From contig WGSR01000114.1 of the NCBI GenBank assembly GCA_014871545.1, positions 1 to 5,371 on the forward strand: DNA of 5,371 bases, in the 5' to 3' direction. Shown piece by piece: positions 1-5,371 of the stretch. The notes under the pieces are model-generated. The model did not search any database and was not told the origin of the DNA. It saw only the letters and a program-made list of their open reading frames with translations. Within the stretch, counting starts at the first letter, position 1, and every line of letters starts with the position of its first letter. A program made the position numbers and the translations under genes. The DNA comes from Collinsella sp. (GTDB lineage Bacteria > Actinomycetota > Coriobacteriia > Coriobacteriales > Coriobacteriaceae).

Positions 1-426
1 GCCGGCGATGGAAAAGACGCGGATCACTTGGTCCGGCCATTTGTCGCGATACAGTGCCGCGATGACGCCGAGCAAAAACGAAACGACCGCACCGATAGCA
101 AGACCGATAAAGGTCAGCTGCATCGTGACGGGCAGGGCCGTGGAGATGCGCTTGGCAACGGAGTTGCGAGCAGCACCATAGGTGCCCATGTCGCCATGGA
201 TCAGATCGCCCATATAGCGCACGTAGCGCACGGGCCAGGGGTCGTCCAGACCATACTTCTCATGGTACTCGGCAACCGCCTCGGGCGAGGCACCGTCACC
301 CAACGCCGTGTAGGCGGGGTCGGTCTTGGAGAACGACATAAGGAAGAACACCAGGACGGTGACGCCCAATGCCATGATCGGCAGCGCCACAAGACGCCTT
401 CCAATCAAACGTAGCAAGTTGTTCAC
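1..426 (-). CDS. ABC importer permease, DppB/OppB family (N-terminal part, cut by window edge)
   Basis: This is the inner-membrane channel subunit of a peptide/nickel-type ABC importer. Only the first 142 residues are present and the frame is open to base 1. It begins VNNLLRLIGRRLVALPIM; a first membrane helix lies at about residues 10-32. The family signature follows: an external segment with YGLDDPWPVRYVRYMGDL (about 58-75) and GDMGTY (78-83), then LPVTMQL (98-104), which opens the BPD_transp_1 core, and a second helix at about 105-125. The GTG at 426 is chosen because a strong Shine-Dalgarno (AGGGGAG) sits 5 bases before it and the protein then has the usual family N-terminus. It lies 157 bases after the binding-protein gene on the same strand, the classic A-then-B order, so it very likely works with that protein. 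Further subunits (second permease, ATPases) would lie beyond the left edge. The substrate cannot be told from this part. Confidence 0.93.
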   Translation of the reverse strand, partial: MNNLLRLIGRRLVALPIMALGVTVLVFFLMSFSKTDPAYTALGDGASPEAVAEYHEKYGLDDPWPVRYVRYMGDLIHGDMGTYGAARNSVAKRISTALPVTMQLTFIGLAIGAVVSFLLGVIAALYRDKWPDQVIRVFSIAG

Positions 427-466
427 GTTCTCTCCCCTTTCTTTTGTCGGTAGGACCAACTGGTAT

Positions 467-484
467 ATGAGTACGGATACTCAT
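467..484 (-). other. 7-bp hairpin with UCCG loop, leader of the permease gene
   Basis: In the minus-strand RNA the arms AUGAGUA and UACUCAU pair perfectly around a four-base UCCG loop. It starts only three bases after the large hairpin at 488-521, so the two would stack as tandem structures about 40 bases before the permease start. UCCG belongs to the UNCG loop class, although the closing pair here is A-U and not the stabilising C-G. A role in mRNA stability or attenuation is inference. Confidence 0.5.
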
Positions 485-487
485 TAC

Positions 488-521
488 AAGACCCGAGCGA
501 CATCGTTGCCGCCCGGGTCTT
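488..521 (-). terminator. Strong hairpin after the binding-protein gene (partial terminator or mRNA stabiliser)
   Basis: In the minus-strand RNA, AAGACCCG pairs with CGGGUCUU, and the stem continues inward for seven more pairs (GGCGGCA with UGUCGCU, two of them G-U) to an ACGA loop: 15 bp in all. The two G-U pairs become C-A mismatches in the plus-strand RNA, so the full fold exists only in the transcript of the transporter genes. It lies about 60 bases after the binding-protein stop. The 3' side reads UCUUGUAAUGAG, a poor U-tract, so complete termination is unlikely. Hairpins at this place in binding-protein operons (malE-malF is the known model) keep binding-protein mRNA more abundant than permease mRNA. 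Confidence 0.6.
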
Positions 522-568
522 TGTTTCAACTATGAGGATACGGTCCCAACGGCCGACATCCTGCATAC

Positions 569-584
569 AGACTCAAGCGAGTCT
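569..584 (-). other. 6-bp hairpin touching the binding-protein stop codon
   Basis: The minus-strand RNA reads AGACUC, GCUU, GAGUCU: a perfect 6-bp stem with a four-base loop, whose first base is the last A of the UAA stop codon. There is no U-tract after it. It is the first of three hairpins between the binding-protein and permease genes. It is short enough to be chance and is recorded because of its exact position. Confidence 0.35.
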
Positions 585-2197
585 TACGCCTTGACGGTCG
601 CAACGCCCCTGAAGGACATGCTCGTCGTGCCGATGCCCTTGAAGCCATCGAGGGCCTCGCCGTTGGGCGCAGTAGACGGATCGTCCCAGAAAGCGGAGAC
701 GGTCTTGACGTGAACAACAGGGTACAGAACGGCGTTGTCGGCAATGATGTCGAAGCACTCGTTCCACTTCTTCTGCTGCTCGTCGCCCTCAGCGGCAAGA
801 GCCTCGTCCATGAGACCGTGGAGCTTCTGCCACTCAGCGGACTCCTTCCACGGGCAACGGGTCTGCATCCAGACGTTGTCGCCGTACCACCAGTTGAGCA
901 GCAGGTCGGGGTCGGCGCCGAAGCAGGAAGGATCGCCAGGGGCAAGAAGGATATCGTAGGCCTCGCCGCCGTCGATGGCAGCGTAGGTAGCCGGCGAGGT
1001 ATCGGTCTGGATGGTCACATCGAAGCCGAGAGCATCGAGGTCGTTCTTGACCTGGGCGGCCATGCCCTTAATCTGCTCGTTGTCGGTGGTGCGCAGGGTG
1101 ATGGCACCCGGGGTGATACCAGACTCCTCGATGAGCTTCTTAGCCTTCTTGGCGTCGGTCTTGTACACCGTGGAAGCCTCATGATAGTTGGTGAAGCTCT
1201 TGGGCAGGTAGCAGCTGGCAGCGGTGGCAAGGCCGGCGAAGGTGTTGCTGACCATCTTCTCGGTGTCGAGCGCATACATGACAGCCTGACGGACCTTGAC
1301 GTTGTTCCAAGGCTCCTTGGCGACGTTGAACATGATGAAGCGGGTGCCGAAACCCTGAACGTTATCGATCTTGCAGCCGGCGCTCTCGAGCTGGTCGACG
1401 GCGTCAGCGGTAACGAGCTCCATAACGAGCGTGGAGCCCTCCTGCTGAGCGGTAACGCGAGCGGTGGGGTCGGTCAGGATGCTGTACTGGATCTTCTTAT
1501 CCTCGGCAGCATACTCACCGTTGTACTCGGGGTTGGGAACCAAGGTGATCTCGGTATCGGAGATAGAGTCGTACATCCAGGGGCCGGAACCGATCGGCTG
1601 CTTGGCGCGATCCTCCTCGGTCTGGGTGGCCGGGGTAACGCGGACGATGGCCAGACGATCCTTGAGCAGGGAGAAGTTGGGGACCTTAGTCTTGACCGTC
1701 ACGGTGCTGGCGTCCTTGGCCTCGATGGACTCGAAGGGCTGGAAGAACGGAGCATAGGTAGCGGAAGCGGCGCAAGCGGTGTAGGAGGCAACGACATCGT
1801 CAGCGGTGACCTCGGTGCCATCGGAGAACTTGGCGCCCTTGCGGATGGTGACCTCGAAAGTGGTGTCGTCCACAGACTTGGGATCGTCGGTGGCGAGCTC
1901 GTTGAAGGTGCTGTAGTCGTGGTAATCGATGCCGTAGAGGCCCTCGACGACGTGCCAGTTAGCACCCAGGCCCACAGCGGAGCCGGTGCTGGCGGGATCG
2001 AAGCTGGACGGAGCGTAAGCGGAACCAGCGGTGATCACGCCGCCGCCACGGTTGGCGGAATCGGTGGAGCCGGAAGCGGAACCCTCGTCGCTAGAGCTGC
2101 CACCGCAGCCAGTGAGACCAAGGCCGGCGACAGCAGCGACGCTGCCGGTGAGGCCGAGGAACGAACGCCTGGACATACCCTTGTTGATGATGGCCAT
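584..2197 (-). CDS. ABC importer substrate-binding lipoprotein, SBP_bac_5 (DppA/OppA) family
   Basis: Extracellular, membrane-anchored receptor that captures a solute (peptide, nickel or a similar ligand in this family) and hands it to the permease encoded next. The protein is 537 residues, a normal length. The leader has a twin-arginine motif S9-R10-R11-S12-F13-L14, a hydrophobic stretch (about 16-27) and a lipobox L28-T29-G30-C31, so it is predicted to be exported and lipid-modified at C31, followed by a Gly/Ser-rich tether (32-53). The SBP_bac_5 domain fills the rest: RKGAKFSDGTEVTADDV (119-135), PIGSGPWMY (201-209), VRQAVMYALD (302-311) and GADPD (427-431). The ATG at 2197 is preferred over a TTG at 2212 because AGGAG ends five bases before it and the TTG would lie upstream of that ribosome site. 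Family assignment is firm; the ligand cannot be read from the sequence. The stop is TAA at 584-586. Confidence 0.95.
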   Translation of the reverse strand: MAIINKGMSRRSFLGLTGSVAAVAGLGLTGCGGSSSDEGSASGSTDSANRGGGVITAGSAYAPSSFDPASTGSAVGLGANWHVVEGLYGIDYHDYSTFNELATDDPKSVDDTTFEVTIRKGAKFSDGTEVTADDVVASYTACAASATYAPFFQPFESIEAKDASTVTVKTKVPNFSLLKDRLAIVRVTPATQTEEDRAKQPIGSGPWMYDSISDTEITLVPNPEYNGEYAAEDKKIQYSILTDPTARVTAQQEGSTLVMELVTADAVDQLESAGCKIDNVQGFGTRFIMFNVAKEPWNNVKVRQAVMYALDTEKMVSNTFAGLATAASCYLPKSFTNYHEASTVYKTDAKKAKKLIEESGITPGAITLRTTDNEQIKGMAAQVKNDLDALGFDVTIQTDTSPATYAAIDGGEAYDILLAPGDPSCFGADPDLLLNWWYGDNVWMQTRCPWKESAEWQKLHGLMDEALAAEGDEQQKKWNECFDIIADNAVLYPVVHVKTVSAFWDDPSTAPNGEALDGFKGIGTTSMSFRGVATVKA

Positions 2198-2202
2198 GTC
2201 TT

Positions 2203-2207
2203 CTCCT
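2203..2207 (-). promoter_or_regulatory. Shine-Dalgarno of the binding-protein gene
   Basis: AGGAG followed by AAGAC and then the ATG at 2197, ideal spacing; this decides the start. The bases can also fold back: UUCUC (2219-2215) pairs with GAGAA (2205-2201) across a short A/U-rich loop, which would hide the site in a weak local hairpin. Confidence 0.85.
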
Positions 2208-2226
2208 ATCAATAGAGAATCTTACT

Positions 2227-2250
2227 CGGGAGCACCTAGACGTGCCCCCG
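2227..2250 (-). other. 9-bp GC-rich hairpin in the binding-protein mRNA leader
   Basis: In the minus-strand RNA, CGGGGGCAC pairs with GUGCUCCCG around a GUCUAG loop, with one G-U pair that would be A-C in the opposite strand. It ends about 20 bases before the Shine-Dalgarno. No U-tract follows, so it is not an intrinsic terminator; a 5' stabilising stem of the kind found on abundant mRNAs is a reasonable guess. No known riboswitch class is recognised. Confidence 0.45.
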
Positions 2251-2266
2251 CGCAACTTGCGGACGA

Positions 2267-2294
2267 TATATACCTTACCTACCGACGAACCCAA
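2267..2294 (-). promoter_or_regulatory. Candidate promoter of the binding-protein/permease operon
   Basis: On the minus strand a -35-like TTGGGT (2294-2289) lies 16 bases before TATATA (2272-2267). Start of transcription would fall near 2260, giving a leader of about 60 bases that begins just before the GC-rich hairpin. The -35 is weak. Two rival candidates exist on this strand: TTGTCA (2372-2367) 17 bases before TAGTAA (2349-2344), which would overlap the operator palindrome, and an extended -10, TGCTATCCT (2438-2430). The sequence alone does not choose between them. Confidence 0.35.
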
Positions 2295-2315
2295 CTGAGG
2301 TGCCGCGCTCGGCGA

Positions 2316-2398
2316 CCGATACATACATACGCTTGAACGGTATTTACTACCGTTCACCGAATTCATTGACAAATGATTCGCCAGACAGTATGTATCGG
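2316..2398. repeat. 11-bp inverted repeat flanking the operator palindrome
   Basis: CCGATACATAC (2316-2326) recurs in reverse complement as GTATGTATCGG (2388-2398), a perfect 11-bp match 61 bases apart. The left arm runs into three tandem ATAC units (2319-2330). The pair encloses the 23-bp palindrome at 2334-2356, although the two centres differ by about 12 bases. Possible meanings are two sites for one DNA-binding protein that loops or spreads, or a long RNA stem; neither is proven. Confidence 0.5.
2334..2356. promoter_or_regulatory. 23-bp palindrome, probable repressor operator
   Basis: Arms TGAACGGTA and TACCGTTCA are perfect reverse complements of nine bases with a five-base centre (TTTAC on the plus strand). 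Such a symmetric site upstream of a transporter gene is typical of a dimeric helix-turn-helix regulator; the CGGT/ACCG core resembles sites used by TetR-type proteins, but the family is not determined. It lies between the TTGTCA and TATATA promoter elements, about 140 bases before the binding-protein start, so it could block or activate either. No regulator gene is present in the window. Confidence 0.6.
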
Positions 2399-2561
2399 CG
2401 AGGTGAGATATCAGTCTTCGTCAACCCGCAGGATAGCAGGGTTTTCGCTTGGGTTAGTCAAACGTTTTAGCGTTAATAAAACCCGAAACCAGCAGGCAAT
2501 CATGGCGAAATAAATGGTTGAAAATCGCGCAATCATGTATATCAGTTGTTTAGGCTCGTGT

Positions 2562-4508
2562 TTAGCTATCGGAATGGCCAGCCGCCGCCTCGGCGCGCTC
2601 GGCATTCCATGCAACGAGCGCCTCGTGGACCGCCTTGGCAACATCGGCAGGTATGCCGCGAACTTCCGCGATCTCTTGCTCGCTCGCCGCGCGCAAACGC
2701 TTCATCGAGCCAAAATGGCGCATAAGGGCACGTTTTCTGGTGGGTCCCACGCCTGGAACGTCATCGAGTACCGAAACCGTCATGGCTTTATCGCGCAACT
2801 CACGGTGGAACGTGATGGCAAATCGGTGGGACTCATCGCGTACCTGTTTAATTAGATAGAGCGAAGCAGACCCGGTCGGCAGCACGACAGGAGTCTCGTC
2901 CCAAGGCACAAAAACTTCCTCGTCGGCCTTCGCCAAGCCACAAACTGGTATATCGAGCCCAAGAGCCTCAAGTTGCTTGATCGCAGCGGTCAATTGCGGC
3001 TTACCGCCATCGACAACGAGCAAATCGGGGCGCGAGCCAAAGCGCTCGTCGGCCATGCGCTCGGGAGCATAGCGTCGTCCCAAAACCTCGGACATCGACA
3101 CGAAGTCGTTTGCCTCGTCCAATTCGGCCTGAATTTTAAAACGACGGTACTGGCTCTTGTCGGCGCGCCCGTTGGTAAACACCACCATCGAGGCGACCGT
3201 AAAGGTGCCATGCAGTGTAGAGATATCGAAGCACTCGATACGCAACGGCGGCGATGGCAGCGCCAACGCACTTTCGAGCTCCAGGAGCGCTTGATTGGTG
3301 CGGTCGTCAGCGTACCCCGTTCGCATCATGTAGCGCATGAGGGCATGGCGCGCATTTTTGGATGCCATATCGAGCAGACGGTGCTTTTCGCCACGCTGCG
3401 GCCTATGGAGATGGCAGGAACGCTCACGCTTGCCCGCAAGCCACTCCCCCAGCGCCTCCGCATCCTCAAGCTCGACGGAAAGGTTGACCTCAGCTGGAAT
3501 ATCAGCCGTCTCGTCGTAATAGCGCTTAAGAAAGCCCGACTGGAGCTCTTCCTCGTCAACATCAAGACCCTTGTCGAGAATGAACTCGCAGGTGCGAACT
3601 GTTCGGCCCTCGCGAACGACGAAGACGCAAGCGGCGGAGATGGTCTCCTCGCGATAGAACCCGATGACATCGATATCGACACTGGAGGGAAAAACGACTT
3701 GCTGACGATCGTCCAGACCCCTGATGACCTCCAAACGACGTTTGACGCGTGCCGCGCGCTCAAAGTCGAGCGCCTCGGCGGCATCCGTCATCTCGGAGGT
3801 CAGCTCATCGACGACATCCTTGCGATGGCCCGACAAAAAGCGCTCGACACGCTTGACGTTCTTGGCATAGTCTGCCGGGGAAATCGCGCCGACACACGCA
3901 CCCGGGCCGCGCCCGACATGGTAGTCAAAGCAGGGACGCCCGTTTTGTGCGCAAATCATATTGACGATGTCTTCCTCGCCCTTGTGGGACTCGATGGTAC
4001 GGCGACAACGACGCCACTCCGCACAGGATGCAGAGCAGATGGGGATAACCTTGCGCAGCGTATCTATCGTCTCACGTGCCGCACGGCTATCGGTATAGGG
4101 TCCAAAATAGCGCGTTCCCGGCTTATGACGCTCACGCGTGTATTTGATCGCGGGATACAGGTCGCCCTTTGTAATGGCGATAAAGGGGTAGCTCTTGTCA
4201 TCCTTGAGGTCGACGTTAAAGTACGGATGGTACTGGCCGATCAGGTTGCGCTCGAGTACAAGCGCCTCATGCTCGGTTTCGACAACGATGTAGTCAAAGC
4301 TCGCCACCAGCTGCATCATCAGCGGGATCTTTTGACGCTCATCCTGCAGTGTCACGTATTGACGCATGCGGGCGCGCAGGTTTTTCGCCTTGCCCACGTA
4401 GATGACATCGCCCTTGGCATCCTTCCAAAGGTAGCATCCGGGCTGTGTGGGAACGCGCGAAACCTGCTCGGCAAGCGTTGGTATGTTGTCGTGACCGGCC
4501 ACGCGCAC
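2562..4508 (-). CDS. uvrC: UvrABC excinuclease subunit C
   Basis: Cytoplasmic nuclease of nucleotide excision repair: after UvrA and UvrB mark a lesion, UvrC cuts the damaged strand on both sides. It has 648 residues, slightly longer than the usual 600-odd. Domains in order: GIY-YIG nuclease (about 19-100; G24-C25-Y26, Y37-V38-G39, likely catalytic R47 and metal-binding E86); cysteine region (158-205); UVR helix pair that binds UvrB (about 232-265); RNase H-like nuclease with the triad D428 (ECFDIS), D500 (VVDGGK) and H561 (SHRF); helix-hairpin-helix pair (about 578-635; PGVGPTRKR). Both active sites are intact. The cysteine region has a roughly 20-residue insert and lacks the third of the four usual cluster cysteines (GRG for GRC). 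The GTG at 4508 directly follows the murJ stop; a second GTG at 4502 sits closer to a usable AGGTG and may be the true start. Expression is probably coupled to murJ. Confidence 0.97.
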   Translation of the reverse strand: MRVAGHDNIPTLAEQVSRVPTQPGCYLWKDAKGDVIYVGKAKNLRARMRQYVTLQDERQKIPLMMQLVASFDYIVVETEHEALVLERNLIGQYHPYFNVDLKDDKSYPFIAITKGDLYPAIKYTRERHKPGTRYFGPYTDSRAARETIDTLRKVIPICSASCAEWRRCRRTIESHKGEEDIVNMICAQNGRPCFDYHVGRGPGACVGAISPADYAKNVKRVERFLSGHRKDVVDELTSEMTDAAEALDFERAARVKRRLEVIRGLDDRQQVVFPSSVDIDVIGFYREETISAACVFVVREGRTVRTCEFILDKGLDVDEEELQSGFLKRYYDETADIPAEVNLSVELEDAEALGEWLAGKRERSCHLHRPQRGEKHRLLDMASKNARHALMRYMMRTGYADDRTNQALLELESALALPSPPLRIECFDISTLHGTFTVASMVVFTNGRADKSQYRRFKIQAELDEANDFVSMSEVLGRRYAPERMADERFGSRPDLLVVDGGKPQLTAAIKQLEALGLDIPVCGLAKADEEVFVPWDETPVVLPTGSASLYLIKQVRDESHRFAITFHRELRDKAMTVSVLDDVPGVGPTRKRALMRHFGSMKRLRAASEQEIAEVRGIPADVAKAVHEALVAWNAERAEAAAGHSDS

Positions 4509-5371
4509 CTACTTGCGACGAAGCAGCGCCGAGACCTCGGGCATCTTAAGGACGACGGCAAGGCCAAAGGTAACAACAAGCGAGGCGACACCCGCAACGC
4601 AAACGTAGCCAAGAGTAATCAGAATCGAGCCGCCAAGTGCCCCGACAAAGTGTTCAAGCGCCCACATGACGCCGGCGCCTGCGGCAGCACCTAGGCCACC
4701 GAGCAAAAGGCCAAAGAAACCGCCATGTAGGATAGATTTGACCTGAAGGCCACGCAGGCGACGACGCAGCCACCACAGCGAACAGCCGACCAAGATCACG
4801 TAGTCGACGACATACGAAAGCGCGATTGCCGGCATACCGAAGCCCAGCACAACGCCAAACAGCAGAACCGAGCCGGCCTGGCCGATGGCGGAATACAGGC
4901 AATAGCGGCTATAGGGCTTCATGTCGAGCAAGGCAGAGAAGCTCTTCTGCATCAACACGACCACGCCGTAGAGCGGCAGCGAGAGCGCCAGGTAGACAAG
5001 GTACTCGGACACCAGAGCCACGCCGGATTCATCGAACTTGCCAGCACAGTAGATCATATTGAGCGGACGTGCGAAGACAATCAGGTACAGTGCGAACGGA
5101 ATCAGGAAGAACAGCATCTGGGCGACGCCACGCGAAATGCCCGTGCGAACGCTGTCGTAATCCTTCTCCTGTGCGTCATGAGAGAGCTCGGTATAGAGCG
5201 CCGTCGAAAGCGAGGCGGCAATCAGCGCGTAGGGCAGCGTGTACCACAGGCGCGCATAGGCGATGACGGAAGGACCCGTCTCGGGCTGGACCACCAGCGC
5301 GGCAGCGTTGGTGATAGAAGTCGAGACAAACATGCACACCGTGGCGAGCAGCGTCGGGATACCGAGCGCAA
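4509..5371 (-). CDS. murJ: Lipid II flippase MurJ (MviN), C-terminal part, cut by window edge
   Basis: Integral membrane protein of the MOP superfamily that moves the peptidoglycan precursor lipid II across the cytoplasmic membrane. The last 286 residues are present; the frame stays open to the right edge, so the start lies outside. About eight hydrophobic segments can be seen, for example the stretches starting IPTLLATVCMF, VAQMLFFLIPF, YLVYLALSLPLYG, SVLLFGVVLGFG, FFGLLLGGLG and ITLGYVCVAGV, matching the second half of a 14-helix MurJ. Family traits include YARLWYTLPYALIAASLST (compare the N-Y-A-x-R-L-x-Q-L-P-x-G region), an acidic/basic loop after TELS, and the ending MPEVSALLRRK, close to that of other high-GC Gram-positive homologues. 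It ends with TAG at 4511-4509 and touches uvrC with no gap. A general MOP exporter of similar fold is the alternative, but the tail favours MurJ. Confidence 0.88.
   Translation of the reverse strand, partial: ALGIPTLLATVCMFVSTSITNAAALVVQPETGPSVIAYARLWYTLPYALIAASLSTALYTELSHDAQEKDYDSVRTGISRGVAQMLFFLIPFALYLIVFARPLNMIYCAGKFDESGVALVSEYLVYLALSLPLYGVVVLMQKSFSALLDMKPYSRYCLYSAIGQAGSVLLFGVVLGFGMPAIALSYVVDYVILVGCSLWWLRRRLRGLQVKSILHGGFFGLLLGGLGAAAGAGVMWALEHFVGALGGSILITLGYVCVAGVASLVVTFGLAVVLKMPEVSALLRRK

Larger units (their letters stand above)
2198..2561. other. Intergenic region between uvrC and the binding-protein gene
   Basis: This stretch of 364 bases carries no convincing gene. From the uvrC end, 2400-2561 is visibly richer in A and T than its surroundings and contains the repeated 9-mer CATGATTGC (minus strand, near 2536 and 2504) and loosely pairing arms GGGTTTT (2484-2478) and AAAACCC (2445-2439). 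No stem followed by a U-tract is found, so where uvrC transcription ends is unclear. From 2400 down to 2198 it holds the inverted repeat, palindrome, candidate promoter, leader hairpin and ribosome site listed separately. Short open frames here lack ribosome sites and run into neighbouring genes in the wrong frame. Confidence 0.7.

Noticed and set aside
28..414. Plus-strand open frame opposite the permease
   Set aside because: Composition is charged and irregular; the minus strand encodes a clear DppB-type N-terminus over the same bases.
2198..2212. TTG start giving five extra residues on the binding protein
   Set aside because: It lies upstream of the Shine-Dalgarno that serves the ATG at 2197.
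710..2215. Long open frame on the plus strand opposite the binding-protein gene (501 codons)
   Set aside because: The translation is low-complexity, rich in G, L, V and E, with no recognisable domain, and it mirrors the codon bias of the real gene on the other strand, whose family motifs are unambiguous.
2091..2372. Short minus-strand frame across the binding-protein promoter region
   Set aside because: No ribosome site, and it enters the binding-protein gene in the wrong frame.
2439..2484. Possible uvrC terminator from arms GGGTTTT/AAAACCC with inner CGCT/AGCG
   Set aside because: The loop is long, the stem is interrupted by a five-base bulge and no U-tract follows on the minus strand.
2411..2644. 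Minus-strand frame spanning the uvrC 3' end and downstream region
   Set aside because: It overlaps the uvrC helix-hairpin-helix codons out of frame and has no ribosome site or recognisable content.
2973..4694. Long open frame on the plus strand opposite uvrC and the end of murJ (573 codons)
   Set aside because: It crosses the boundary of two real genes, shows no domain, and is explained by GC-rich codon use on the opposite strand.

Overview
The window is ordinary GC-rich bacterial chromosome with every supported gene on the minus strand. Read in the direction of transcription (right to left), it holds the 3' part of murJ (lipid II flippase), a complete uvrC (excision nuclease subunit), an intergenic region of about 360 bases, a complete gene for a peptide/solute-binding lipoprotein of the SBP_bac_5 (DppA/OppA) family, and the first 142 codons of a DppB/OppB-type permease that runs off the left edge.

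The likely source is a high-GC Gram-positive, and a gut member of the Coriobacteriia (Collinsella or a relative) fits best. The points for this are the binding protein's leader, which combines a twin-arginine motif with a lipobox, the MurJ C-terminus ending MPEVSALLRRK, GTG starts, and the unusual cysteine region of UvrC. This is inference from protein style; no rRNA or marker search was possible.

There appear to be two transcription units. murJ and uvrC abut with no gap (stop TAG directly followed by a GTG) and are probably co-transcribed and translationally coupled; one flips the cell-wall precursor and the other cuts damaged DNA, so their pairing looks positional. The binding protein and permease form the start of an ABC importer operon of the order A-B-(C-D-F). 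The 157 bases between them carry three hairpins, including a 15-bp one that pairs fully only in the minus-strand RNA, as expected if transcription is attenuated or the abundant binding-protein mRNA is protected.

The most information-dense non-coding stretch is the binding-protein upstream region (2198-2561). It holds a 23-bp palindrome with 9-bp arms that looks like a repressor operator, an 11-bp inverted repeat enclosing it, a TATATA-type -10 candidate, a GC-rich leader hairpin and a clear Shine-Dalgarno. I see no mobile element, CRISPR array, tRNA, rRNA or evident new multi-gene system. The observations worth checking are the operator, the altered iron-sulfur cysteine set of UvrC and the inter-gene hairpins.
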